Part shown: positions 1 through 7,688 of the stretch, piece after piece
How the letters are laid out: every line of letters begins with the position of its first letter
How positions within the stretch are numbered: position 1 is the stretch's first letter
From: DATCMU01 sp036563245
GTDB taxonomy: Bacteria; Pseudomonadota; Alphaproteobacteria; Rhizobiales; Devosiaceae
NCBI GenBank assembly: GCA_036563245.1
Contig: DATCMU010000029.1
Coordinates: 124,001-188,000 of the forward strand
Reading direction: 5' to 3'
Length of the DNA: 64,000 nucleotides
Program-made: the position numbers and the translations under genes
Notes under the pieces: generated by a model
Told to the model about the DNA's origin: nothing
What the model saw: only the letters and a program-made list of their open reading frames with translations
Databases searched by the model: none

Positions 1-864
1 CTGCAGCCCGGCGACCTCGCTGGCAAGGGTGGGCTGATACCCCACGCGCGACGACTGCCTGCCAAGAAGGCCCGAGACTTCGGCTCCGGCCTGGACGAAC
101 CGGAACACGTTGTCCATGAGCAGCAGCACGTTCTGGCGCTTGACGTCCCGGAAATGTTCGGCAATGGCAAGCGCGGAAAGCCCGACCCGCCAGCGCGCGC
201 CGGGCGGCTCGTTCATCTGCCCATAGACGAGGACCGTCCGGTCGATCACACCGGACGCCTTCATGTCCGAAAGCAGTTCAAAGCCCTCGCGCGAGCGCTC
301 CCCGATGCCCGCGAACACCGAGATCCCCTGGTAGCTTTCGACCATGGCGTGAATCAGTTCCATCACCAGAACCGTCTTGCCGACACCGGCGCCCCCGAAC
401 ATGGCCGCCTTGCCCCCCTGCGAGATCGGGGCGAGCAGGTCGATCACCTTGATGCCGGTCTCGAACAGCGTGTTGGACGTACTGCGGACATCGAGCGCGG
501 GTGGCGCGCGATGGATGGGCGCGCGCGGCGTATCCGGGGCGAAATCGGGGCCATTGTCGTGCGCCGCCCCCGTCACGTCGAGCAGGCGCCCCAAGACCGC
601 GTCGCCGACCGGAACGGTGATCGGGCCCCCGCTTGCCGTCACGTCGGCCCCACGCGCCAGCCCTTCGGTTGCATGAAGGGCAATGGCCCGCACGCTCGAT
701 TCGTCAAGATGGGCATGAACTTCGGCGACCAGAGGCTGCCCGTCTTCCATGACGATGCTCAGGGCCTCGTTGACCGGAGGCAGATCGCCCCTGGAGAAAC
801 GTATGTCGATCACTCCGCCACGAACGGCGACGACCTGTCCGTTCCGGCTGGCTTGTTCGCTCAT
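1..864 (-). CDS. atpD: N-type (alternative) ATP synthase subunit beta, 3' end cut by window
   Basis: The reverse strand reads as an ATP synthase catalytic subunit from the ATG at 862-864 to the window edge, about 288 codons without a stop. The P-loop GGAGVGKT and the later segment LMDNVFRFVQAGAEVSGLLG are beta-subunit signatures. The gene is the first of its unit: 213 bp separate it from the divergent uup gene, and no atpH, atpA or atpG lies upstream. The canonical F1 operon puts atpD after atpG, whereas the N-ATPase operon begins with atpD, so this is probably the Na+ (or H+) translocating N-ATPase, with atpC, atpQ, atpR and so on beyond the window. That assignment is inference from order; the beta family is certain. 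The start has only a weak Shine-Dalgarno sequence. Confidence 0.88.
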   Translation of the reverse strand, partial: MSEQASRNGQVVAVRGGVIDIRFSRGDLPPVNEALSIVMEDGQPLVAEVHAHLDESSVRAIALHATEGLARGADVTASGGPITVPVGDAVLGRLLDVTGAAHDNGPDFAPDTPRAPIHRAPPALDVRSTSNTLFETGIKVIDLLAPISQGGKAAMFGGAGVGKTVLVMELIHAMVESYQGISVFAGIGERSREGFELLSDMKASGVIDRTVLVYGQMNEPPGARWRVGLSALAIAEHFRDVKRQNVLLLMDNVFRFVQAGAEVSGLLGRQSSRVGYQPTLASEVAGLQ

Positions 865-1077
865 CTGGAGAGCCGCCGCGGTTGAATGACGCAGAAAGAC
901 AAATGCAAACTCCAGCAATAAGCCCGCCCCAGGCACAGCATTCCGCGCCGGTGCCCGATGTCGCAGGGGGCGCCCCAAGGTTGGCGGCTTTGCGGCGGGC
1001 GGCGAATGGCTTAGAAGCAGGCCGGAAGGTCGAACCCGCCAGGGCCGGCCCCACCCAGGTTTCAGGATATCGAATAT

Positions 1078-2901
1078 ATGGCGCCACCCCTGCTGTCCTT
1101 GACTGATGTCAATCTCACTTTTGGCGGCACGCCGCTTCTGACCGGCGCCGAGATCGCGGTGGGACCTGGCGAGAAGGTCGCGCTGGTCGGCCGAAACGGG
1201 TCGGGCAAGTCGACCCTGCTCAGGATCGCCGCCGGCATGATCGAACCGGACAGCGGCATAAGGTTCGTGCAGCCGGGCGCGACGATCCAGTATCTGCCGC
1301 AGGAGCCCGACCTCTCCGCGTTCGGGAACACCCTTGCCTATGTCGAGGCGGGTCTTGGGCCTGGACAGGAGCCCTATCGCGCCCAGTACCTCCTGAACGA
1401 GCTCGGGCTGAGCGGCGAGGAAACGCCGTCGCGCCTGTCCGGTGGCGAGGCCCGCCGCGCCGCGCTCGCGCGTGTGCTCGCGCCCGAACCGGATATCCTG
1501 CTTCTTGACGAGCCGACCAACCATCTCGACCTGCCGGCCATCGAGTGGTTGGAGGAAGAACTCAAGGGCTTGCGTTCGGCGCTGGTGATCATCAGCCACG
1601 ACCGGCGCTTTTTGGCCGATCTGACCCGGACCACCGTGTGGCTGGATCGCGGTGTCACCCGGCGGCTCGGCCAGGGTTTCGGCGCGTTCGAGGCCTGGCG
1701 GGACGATGTGCTGGCAACCGAGGAGCAGTCCCGCCACAAGCTCGACCGCAAGATCGCGGCGGAAGAGGACTGGGTCCGCTACGGCGTGACGGCCCGTCGC
1801 AAGCGCAATGTGCGTCGCATGGCCGAATTGCAGGAGTTGCGCCAGGCGCGGCGGACGGCGCGCGGTCCGGCGGGAAACGTCTCGATCAGCGTATCCGAGG
1901 GGCGCACATCGGGCGCGATCGTGGTGGATGCCGAAAATATCTCCAAGGCCTATGGCCAAAGGGTCGTGGTGCGCAATCTCACCACCCGGGTCATTCGCGG
2001 GGATCGGCTCGGGATTGTCGGGCCGAACGGGGCAGGCAAGACCACGCTGCTCAAGCTGCTCACCGGCGAACTTTCGCCCGACAGTGGCAATGTCAGGCTC
2101 GGGTCCAATCTCGAAATTGCCATGCTCGACCAGAGCCGGGCGCGGCTTGGCGCGGAAACCACGCTCAAGGACGCCTTGACCGGAGGCCATGGCGACACCG
2201 TGATCATCAACGGCCAGCAACGTCATTTCGCTGGCTACATGAAGGATTTCCTCTTTTCCCCCGAACAGGCCGGTACCCCGCTTGGCAGGCTTTCGGGCGG
2301 CGAGCGTGCGCGCGTGGCGCTGGCGCGCGCCTTGGCGCTTCCATCCAACCTCCTGGTGCTTGACGAGCCGACCAACGATCTCGACCTTGAGACGCTGGAC
2401 CTGCTGCAAGAGATGGTGGGCGACTACAAGGGCACGGCAATCGTGGTCAGCCATGATCGTGACTTTCTCGATCGCGTTGCGACATCGGTGATCGTCTCCG
2501 ACGGCGACGGGCACTGGACCGAATATGCGGGCGGCTACTCGGACATGGTCAGCCAGCGCGGCTACGGCGTGCGCGCGCCCTCCAGCAAGCCGGAGTTGCC
2601 AGCAAGGAAGGAGCCCGCGCCGGCGCCTGCCCCCGCCGCCCAGCAGAAGCGGCGCCTGTCGTTCAAGGACAAGCATGCTCTCGAAACCCTTCCGGCCCAG
2701 ATTGCCGAACTGACGGCGCGCATCGACAGGATCGAACGCGAGCTCGCCGATCCCGGACTTTATGGCCGCGATCCCGCCGCCTTCGAGCGGTTGAGCGAGA
2801 GCCTTGACGCGGCGCGGGCCGAACGCGCAGAAAAGGAAGACCGGTGGCTCGAGCTTGAGCTTGCGCGTGAGGAAATCGAGGGGCAGGCGGGTCGACCATG
2901 A
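1078..2901 (+). CDS. uup: ABC-F family ATPase, Uup-like
   Basis: This 607-residue protein has two tandem ABC ATPase domains and no membrane segment, the ABC-F plan. Walker A motifs are GRNGSGKST (near residue 40) and GPNGAGKTT (near 320). LSGGE signatures and LLDEPTNHLDL / VLDEPTNDLDL Walker B motifs follow each. After a Pro/Ala-rich linker near residue 510, the last 80 residues form a charged coiled coil, as in Uup. Uup-type proteins bind DNA or ribosomes and affect precise transposon excision and ribosome function; they are not transporters. The stop overlaps the start of the next gene by 4 bp (ATGA), so the two are probably co-translated, although no functional link is obvious. Confidence 0.88.
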   Translation: MAPPLLSLTDVNLTFGGTPLLTGAEIAVGPGEKVALVGRNGSGKSTLLRIAAGMIEPDSGIRFVQPGATIQYLPQEPDLSAFGNTLAYVEAGLGPGQEPYRAQYLLNELGLSGEETPSRLSGGEARRAALARVLAPEPDILLLDEPTNHLDLPAIEWLEEELKGLRSALVIISHDRRFLADLTRTTVWLDRGVTRRLGQGFGAFEAWRDDVLATEEQSRHKLDRKIAAEEDWVRYGVTARRKRNVRRMAELQELRQARRTARGPAGNVSISVSEGRTSGAIVVDAENISKAYGQRVVVRNLTTRVIRGDRLGIVGPNGAGKTTLLKLLTGELSPDSGNVRLGSNLEIAMLDQSRARLGAETTLKDALTGGHGDTVIINGQQRHFAGYMKDFLFSPEQAGTPLGRLSGGERARVALARALALPSNLLVLDEPTNDLDLETLDLLQEMVGDYKGTAIVVSHDRDFLDRVATSVIVSDGDGHWTEYAGGYSDMVSQRGYGVRAPSSKPELPARKEPAPAPAPAAQQKRRLSFKDKHALETLPAQIAELTARIDRIERELADPGLYGRDPAAFERLSESLDAARAERAEKEDRWLELELAREEIEGQAGRP

Positions 2902-4127
2902 GCGCTGCGGGCAGCCGGACATCTTCGCTCAAGGCCATTCCGGCCGGGATCTGGGCGCTGGGCTTCGTATCCTTGCTCATGGACGTTTCCTCGGAAATGA
3001 TCCACGCGCTGTTGCCGGTCTACCTCGTCACGGCGATGGGAGCCTCCATGGCCACCGTGGGCCTGATCGAGGGCGTTGCCGAGGCCATCGCGCACATCGT
3101 CAAGGTCTTTTCGGGCGCGCTGTCGGACTGGCTGGGGCGCCGCAAGCTTCTGGCCGCGATCGGCTACGGCCTTGCCGCCTTCACCAAGCCGGTCTTTCCG
3201 CTCGCCCCCTCCATCGGCTGGCTGGTCGCCGCGCGGTTCATCGATCGCGTCGGCAAGGGCATAAGGGGTGCGCCGCGTGACGCCCTGGTCGCCGACCTCG
3301 CCCCACCGCACCTGCGCGGCGCAAGTTTTGGCCTGCGCCAGATGCTCGACACCATCGGGGCTTTCCTCGGGCCGCTTGCTGCGATCCTGCTGATGTGGTT
3401 GCTGGCCGACGACTTCCGCTCGGTCTTCTGGGTCGCCGTGATCCCCGCGTTCCTGTCCCTTGCGCTGATCGTATTCGTGGTGCGCGAGCCGGCGCGGGCA
3501 CCCGGACTGCGCAAGGTCAGGGCACCCCTCAGCATTGGCGAGCTCAAACGTCTGGGCGCCGACTACTGGGCGGTGGTCGTGGTCTCGATGCTGTTCGCGC
3601 TCGCCAGGTTCTCCGAGGCTTTCCTGATCCTGAGGGCGGAAGGGGCAGGGCTCATGCTCGTGCTGGTGCCGGTCACGCTGGTGGTCATGAACATCGCCTA
3701 TGCCCTCTCGGCCTATCCGGCCGGGGCCCTGTCCGACCGCGTCAACCGCATGAGCGTGCTGCTTGTGGGCTTGGCGCTGCTTGTCGCCGCCGATATCGTC
3801 CTGGCCTTTTCCGGCGGCGTCATGGGCATCCTGATCGGCGTCGCACTGTGGGGTGTCCATATGGGGTTCACGCAAGGGTTGTTCGCCGCGCTGGTCGCCG
3901 ATACCGCGCCGGCCGAACTTCGCGGAACCGGTTTTGGCGCCTACAACCTGATGAGCGGCCTGATGACGCTGGTGGCGAGCGTGCTTGCCGGCGCGCTCTG
4001 GGACGCGCATGGGCCCGCCGCGACGTTTCTGGCCGGTGCCGGCTTCGCCGCACTCTGCGCGATTGGCGTTGTCGCGTTGCGTCCGCGATTTGCCGCCGAC
4101 AGGAGAAATGGCGGCAGCCCGAATTGA
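2898..4127 (+). CDS. MFS transporter, 12 TM
   Basis: A 409-residue hydrophobic protein with about 12 predicted helices. The loop-2 motif G-x-L-S-D-x-x-G-R-R is present as GALSDWLGRRK near residue 75, with a second copy in the C-terminal half (GALSDRVNRM). The stretch around residues 100-130 (RFIDRVGKGIRGAPRDAL) matches a widespread uncharacterised MFS group related to drug/tetracycline exporters. It begins inside the uup stop codon (ATGA), which suggests a two-gene operon. The substrate cannot be read from the sequence. Confidence 0.82.
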   Translation: MSAAGSRTSSLKAIPAGIWALGFVSLLMDVSSEMIHALLPVYLVTAMGASMATVGLIEGVAEAIAHIVKVFSGALSDWLGRRKLLAAIGYGLAAFTKPVFPLAPSIGWLVAARFIDRVGKGIRGAPRDALVADLAPPHLRGASFGLRQMLDTIGAFLGPLAAILLMWLLADDFRSVFWVAVIPAFLSLALIVFVVREPARAPGLRKVRAPLSIGELKRLGADYWAVVVVSMLFALARFSEAFLILRAEGAGLMLVLVPVTLVVMNIAYALSAYPAGALSDRVNRMSVLLVGLALLVAADIVLAFSGGVMGILIGVALWGVHMGFTQGLFAALVADTAPAELRGTGFGAYNLMSGLMTLVASVLAGALWDAHGPAATFLAGAGFAALCAIGVVALRPRFAADRRNGGSPN

Positions 4128-4163
4128 TCGTGCGCAATGACGAGGTCTTGCGCCTCTGCGCTT

Positions 4164-4179
4164 ATTAGTCCTTTCTAAT
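4164..4179 (+). promoter_or_regulatory. Inverted repeat ATTAG-N6-CTAAT upstream of the lipoate ligase
   Basis: A perfect 5-bp dyad spaced by TCCTTT lies 43 bp before the chosen start of the lipoate ligase gene. It is AT-rich in a GC-rich background, the usual look of an operator. The binding protein is unknown. Confidence 0.4.
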
Positions 4180-4222
4180 GTGAATGCCGCACCTGCGGCA
4201 GTTCTTCGATTGGGAGGCGATA

Positions 4223-5299
4223 ATGCGATTGCGGGTCATCGATTTCGGACATGTATCGGCGCTCAGGAGCCAGGCGGTCTATCATGGGCTGGCCATGGCA
4301 ATGAATGAAGGCGACGATCCGGTCCTCTCCATCGTCAATCCCGACACCCCCTATGTCTGCGTCGGCGTCCACCAGGAAATTGCCCGCGAGGTCGATGAGG
4401 ATTATTGCGCGGCGCACAGCCTGCCCGTCTATCGGCGCAAGGTCGGTGGCGGCGCGGTCTATCTCGACCGCAACCAGATGTTCACGCACTTCGTCTACCC
4501 GCACGCAAAGGCCCCGCAATACGCGGCCAACCTCTATCCCATGTTCATCGAGCCCGTGGTGCGCACCTACCGCGAACTGGGCATCAACGCCGAATACCGC
4601 CCGATCAACGATATCCAGGTGGAGGGCCGCAAGATCGGCGGCACCGGCGCCGCATCGATCGGCGAGGCGACGGTGATGGTGGGCAGTTTCATGTTCGATT
4701 TCGATACCGACAGCATGGCGCACTGCCTCAAGGTCCCGTCCGAAAAGTTCCGCGACAAGCTCAAGACCACCCTCCAGGACTACATGACGACCATGACGAA
4801 ACAGCTCGACGTGTTGCCGTCGCGCGACGAGGTCAAGACCAAGTTCCTGCGTCATTGCGCGGACGTGCTTGGCGTCGAACCGGAGGAAAGCACGCCGACC
4901 CAGACGGAACTGGACGCCATCGATGCCGCGGAGCGTGAACTTGGCGATGATGCCTTCATCCACCAGGTCGGTCGCAAGTTCGTCGAGATGGGCGTCAAGA
5001 TCTCCGCCGGAACGCACCTGACCGAAAGCGCACACAAGGCGCGCGGAGGGTTGATCCGCACGCATCTTCTGGCGCGCGACGGCAGGATCGAAAGGCTGAT
5101 GATCTCGGGCGACTTCACCTGCCTGCCGGCCGACGGCGTGGACAGGCTGTCCGAACGCCTGACCGGAACCGCGCTCGACGCGGATAGCCTTGCGGCGGCG
5201 GCTGGCGCGGCGATCTCAGACCTTGCGATCGAGATGCCCGGGATCGAGCCGGCCGATATCGCCACCGCCATCATGGCGGCGGTGGAGACCTCGGACTGA
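4223..5299 (+). CDS. slpl(AB): Lipoate-protein ligase of the sHdr/LbpA system, sLpl(AB)
   Basis: A 358-residue protein of the LplA/BirA superfamily. It carries the lipoate-pocket motif RRKVGGGAVYLD (about residues 71-82) and the catalytic-lysine region EGRKIGGTGAA (Lys near 137). A C-terminal accessory domain (about 270-345) gives the fused LplA+LplB arrangement. In sHdr sulfur oxidisers such a ligase loads octanoate or lipoate on the LbpA carrier. The ligase sits beside shdr genes and lbpA, which supports that role over general lipoylation. The ATG at 4223 is preferred over an in-frame ATG at 4184 because GGGAGG lies 5 bp upstream and the homologous fold begins there. It converges on the HMA-like gene. 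The matching lipoyl synthases LipS1/LipS2 are not in the window. Confidence 0.85.
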   Translation: MRLRVIDFGHVSALRSQAVYHGLAMAMNEGDDPVLSIVNPDTPYVCVGVHQEIAREVDEDYCAAHSLPVYRRKVGGGAVYLDRNQMFTHFVYPHAKAPQYAANLYPMFIEPVVRTYRELGINAEYRPINDIQVEGRKIGGTGAASIGEATVMVGSFMFDFDTDSMAHCLKVPSEKFRDKLKTTLQDYMTTMTKQLDVLPSRDEVKTKFLRHCADVLGVEPEESTPTQTELDAIDAAERELGDDAFIHQVGRKFVEMGVKISAGTHLTESAHKARGGLIRTHLLARDGRIERLMISGDFTCLPADGVDRLSERLTGTALDADSLAAAAGAAISDLAIEMPGIEPADIATAIMAAVETSD

Positions 5300-5315
5300 G
5301 CGCGGAACCCTCCGG

Positions 5316-5543
5316 CTACATGCCGACCAGTTCGGCATGTACGCCTTCGGCCTTGACGGCGTCGAGCAGGACATGGGCCGAGATGACGCCGGGATCGTAT
5401 TCCACGATCATCAGATGCGGCTTCTCGTCGTGGTGGGCGACGCCCATCACGCCCTTGTGGTCGCGGACGATGTCGGCGATTGCCGTGCGCCGATCGTGAT
5501 CCACGGTCTCGTCGATATGAATGACGACATCTGCCATCTGCAT
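5316..5543 (-). CDS. Small HMA-fold protein without CxxC, sHdr-locus associated
   Basis: A 75-residue protein whose pattern (ADVVIHIDETVDHDRRTAIA, then GVMGVAHH, HLMIVEYDP, and a last helix ending in HAELVG) fits the beta-alpha-beta-beta-alpha-beta heavy-metal-associated/ferredoxin-like fold. The CxxC metal motif is absent and there is no cysteine at all. A His-His pair near residue 37 and scattered His residues could bind a ligand, but this is speculation. The start at 5543 has GGGGAG about 8 bp upstream. It is divergent from the amidotransferase-like gene across a 108-bp AT-rich region and converges on the lipoate ligase. Its last codons lie in a perfect 9-bp hairpin. Function unknown; cytoplasmic. 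Confidence 0.65.
   Translation of the reverse strand: MQMADVVIHIDETVDHDRRTAIADIVRDHKGVMGVAHHDEKPHLMIVEYDPGVISAHVLLDAVKAEGVHAELVGM
5318..5340. terminator. Hairpin between convergent lipoate ligase and HMA-like genes
   Basis: ACATGCCGA and TCGGCATGT form a perfect 9-bp stem with a 5-nt loop at the 3' end of the HMA-like gene, just past the lipoate ligase stop. There is no T-run on either strand, so it may end transcription weakly or only protect the mRNA ends. Confidence 0.4.
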
Positions 5544-5651
5544 TGACGTTCTCCCCTCGGCCTTGTCATGGCGAGTTAGAGTATACGATAATGCTAATAT
5601 GTCTATCCACCGAATAGCGCGCAATCCGACCACACCCCGGGAGACATCGCG

Positions 5652-6341
5652 ATGAAGACGATTTGCGTTCTGCAGCATGTCGAGGCCGAATACCTGGGGC
5701 TGATGGAAGATCACTTCGAAAGCCGCAATATCCGTTTCGTCTATGTCCGTCCGTTCACCCCGGGCGGCATCATTCCGCCATCGGCGGAAGGCTATGAAGG
5801 TCTGATCGTCCTGGGCGCCGGGCCGCTGGGGATCGTCAGTTCCAATCTCATTCCCTCGTTTTCCGCCGAGCTTCGACTGGCCAGGGACTTCATCGCGCGC
5901 GGTCTGCCGGTCATCGGCATCGGAATCGGGTCGGCCATCGTCGCCGTTGCGGCGGGCGGAGGAGCCGAGGAAGCGCCGCTGCGCTTCACCATCGAGATCG
6001 CTCGCCGCGCCGTCCCCGATGCCCTTGGCGGGCACCTGCCAGAGGTCTTCCCCCTTGCCGTGTACATGCGCGACAGGCCGGTGTTGCCGGAAGGAGCGCG
6101 AATCCTTGCAGCCAACGCGGCCGGTGAGCCGCTGGTCTTCGCCCTTGGCGGCAATTGCCTGGGCTTTCTTGGCCATCCGGGGATGAAGTCGGGCATGGTG
6201 GAAGACCTGATCATGGAGTTCACGGTCAGCCCGGACGATCCGGCCGGAGCCCTCGAGCGTCTGAGGGCGGCGCAGGGCGAAATCGCTGAAGCGCTTGGCG
6301 AAATCATGGTCGGCCTGGTCGATTACGCCGACCTCATGTGA
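5652..6341 (+). CDS. Degenerate class I glutamine amidotransferase-like protein
   Basis: A 229-residue protein with the flavodoxin-like layout of class I glutamine amidotransferases (YEGLIVLGAGPLGI near 48-61, LPVIGIGIGSAI near 85-96, FLGHPGM near 172-178). The nucleophile elbow, normally G-x-C-x-G, reads GIGIG, so the catalytic Cys is Gly91. The His-Glu pair reads HPG instead of HPE. Glutaminase activity is therefore not expected. From memory, a GATase-like gene (gat) occurs with lipoate-assembly genes in sHdr loci, which fits its place between the lipoate ligase and the sHdr operon; this should be checked. It may bind a substrate or act as a scaffold. ATG 5652 follows GGGAGA 8 bp upstream. 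Confidence 0.7.
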   Translation: MKTICVLQHVEAEYLGLMEDHFESRNIRFVYVRPFTPGGIIPPSAEGYEGLIVLGAGPLGIVSSNLIPSFSAELRLARDFIARGLPVIGIGIGSAIVAVAAGGGAEEAPLRFTIEIARRAVPDALGGHLPEVFPLAVYMRDRPVLPEGARILAANAAGEPLVFALGGNCLGFLGHPGMKSGMVEDLIMEFTVSPDDPAGALERLRAAQGEIAEALGEIMVGLVDYADLM

Positions 6342-6356
6342 CCCTGGTAAACATGT

Positions 6357-6399
6357 ATATGCAAGGCTTGTTTTAAACATTCCTGAATTACTTGCATAT
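6357..6399 (+). promoter_or_regulatory. Long dyad (ATATGCAAG ... CTTGCATAT) upstream of the sHdr operon
   Basis: Two perfect 9-bp inverted arms, 6357-6365 and 6391-6399, are separated by 25 bp in the AT-rich region before the DsrE gene. The right arm overlaps the shorter dyad at 6396-6415. The arrangement suggests a second operator or a loop bringing two dimers together. Confidence 0.5.
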
Positions 6400-6415
6400 T
6401 CGAAAATTCGAATAT
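6396..6415 (+). promoter_or_regulatory. Candidate SqrR/BigR-type (ArsR family) operator of the sHdr operon
   Basis: Arms ATATTCGAA (6396-6404) and TTCGAATAT (6407-6415) form a perfect 9-bp dyad with a 2-bp spacer. It contains ATTC-N8-GAAT exactly (6398-6413), the consensus I recall for the persulfide-sensing ArsR-family repressors SqrR/BigR, whose relatives sHdrR/SoxR control thiosulfate oxidation genes. It lies about 80 bp before the DsrE start, next to a possible -35 (TTGCAT, 6392-6397). No ArsR gene is in the window. Confidence 0.65.
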
Positions 6416-6496
6416 ACGTTTTGTACTTGCAGATCGGCAAATAAGCCGGCTGGCCGCAACGACGGCATCAAGAACAAAGTGGAGGAATGCTGGCCC

Positions 6497-6877
6497 ATGG
6501 CGAGCAAGCTGATCATCATCATGGTCAACACGGACCCGCGAAACGGCGAAGAACTTGGCGCGCCTTTCTTTCAGGCGACTGTTGCCGCCGCCATGGACTA
6601 CGAGGTCGAAGTCATCTGTACCGCAACTGCGGGGCAATTGATGAAGAAGGGCGTTGCCGAGAAGCTTGTGGTCAAGCCCGGATCGCCCAAGACCGTCTAC
6701 GATTTCATCAAGGATGCGCACGAGGCCGGTGCGAAGTTCTACTGCTGCTCGCCCAATCTCGACCTGTTCGACATGAGCGCGGACGACCTGATCCCCGAAT
6801 GCGAGGGGATCGTTGGCGGCGCAAAGGTCATCGAGGACGTCATGGAAGACGATGACGCCAAGGTGCTCACCTACTGA
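6497..6877 (+). CDS. DsrE-family sulfurtransferase at the head of the shdr operon
   Basis: A 126-residue protein with the DsrE/TusD fold: KLIIIMVNTDPRN at the N-terminus, a central QATVAAAMDYEVEVICTA, and FYCCSPNLDLF near 81-91. The Cys pair Cys83/Cys84 is at the position of the sulfur-carrying Cys of DsrE proteins. DsrE-type carriers hand persulfide sulfur to TusA and to sHdr-type enzymes in the cytoplasm. It is the first gene of the operon, 21 bp before sHdrC1. ATG 6497 is in frame with a GGAGG 11 bp upstream; an ATG at 6487 is out of frame. A DsrE3C-type assignment is plausible but unproven. Confidence 0.82.
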   Translation: MASKLIIIMVNTDPRNGEELGAPFFQATVAAAMDYEVEVICTATAGQLMKKGVAEKLVVKPGSPKTVYDFIKDAHEAGAKFYCCSPNLDLFDMSADDLIPECEGIVGGAKVIEDVMEDDDAKVLTY

Positions 6878-6898
6878 TCGCTGAACAGGGAGCAGGCA

Positions 6899-7651
6899 AT
6901 GGACGTCCAGACCACCCATAATCCCGAGATCGCCGATCCGTTTTCCGAGGCGCCTGTGGTGCCGCGCGAACAGCTCGAGGAGATCTTCGAGGACATCCGC
7001 GGCCACATGCTCTACGGGCACGAACTGCACGGATGCCTGAATTGCGGCATCTGCACCGCGACCTGCCCCTCGGCGCACTATTACGACTATTCGCCGCGCG
7101 AGATCGTCCAGTTGCTCTGGACCGAAAACCTCGAAGGCATCTACGACGCCATGCAGGAAAAGATCTGGGCCTGCGCCCAGTGCTACACCTGCGCTGCGCG
7201 CTGCCCCTTCGAGAACTCGCCCGGCGGGCTGGTCATGATCATGCGCGAAGTGGCCATCAAGCACGGCATGGAATCGGCCAAGGACGTGCTTCGGCCATTC
7301 TCTCGCGTGCTGCTCAAGGTGATTTCGACGGGCAACCAGCTGGCGCCCAACATGATCACCCGCGACGCGTTCCCGGACTGGGGGCCGAACGTGAGCCGGG
7401 TGGACGCACCGCTCAACATCCTGCGCAAGGCGATCCCGGTGCCCACCCTGCATACGATGGATACGGCCTGGGAGGTCAATCTCAAGACCTCCGTCGAGCT
7501 CTACACGATATGGGAAGCCACCGGCGTTCTCGACCAGCTCGAGACCGTCGACCCCAACCTGTTCGATGTCGTCTCCGACGTCATGGAGGAGAAGCGGGAC
7601 GAATGGGAGGAGTGGCTCGAGGAACAGGAAGACGAAGACGACGACGATTGA
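6899..7651 (+). CDS. shdrC1: sHdrC1, iron-sulfur subunit of sulfur-oxidising heterodisulfide reductase-like complex
   Basis: A 250-residue protein with two complete [4Fe-4S] ferredoxin motifs, CLNCGICTATCP (Cys46/49/52/56) and CAQCYTCAARCP (Cys92/95/98/102), the HdrC layout. The C-terminus is strongly acidic (EEWLEEQEDEDDDD). It should pass electrons between sHdrA and sHdrB subunits during sulfane-sulfur oxidation in the cytoplasm. GGGAGCAGGCA precedes the ATG. The order C1-B1-A-Hyp-C2-B2 that follows is the diagnostic shdr order of sulfur oxidisers and not that of methanogen hdr genes. Confidence 0.92.
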   Translation: MDVQTTHNPEIADPFSEAPVVPREQLEEIFEDIRGHMLYGHELHGCLNCGICTATCPSAHYYDYSPREIVQLLWTENLEGIYDAMQEKIWACAQCYTCAARCPFENSPGGLVMIMREVAIKHGMESAKDVLRPFSRVLLKVISTGNQLAPNMITRDAFPDWGPNVSRVDAPLNILRKAIPVPTLHTMDTAWEVNLKTSVELYTIWEATGVLDQLETVDPNLFDVVSDVMEEKRDEWEEWLEEQEDEDDDD

Positions 7652-7688
7652 GGGACGAATGTCCCGCTGGGCATCTGAGGAGTCTGCC

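Noticed and set aside
154..885. Long plus-strand frame over the atpD region
   Set aside because: It is the antisense shadow of atpD; the minus strand reads as a clear ATP synthase beta subunit with a P-loop.
882..1106. Small plus-strand ORF between atpD and uup
   Set aside because: No SD, no recognisable motif, and it runs into uup in another frame.
2760..4010. 416-codon minus-strand frame across the MFS gene
   Set aside because: Highly charged, His/Gln/Asp-rich shadow typical of GC-rich antisense frames; the plus strand has transporter motifs.
4184..4222. Upstream ATG start for the lipoate ligase
   Set aside because: The ATG at 4223 has GGGAGG at ideal spacing and fits the family N-terminus.
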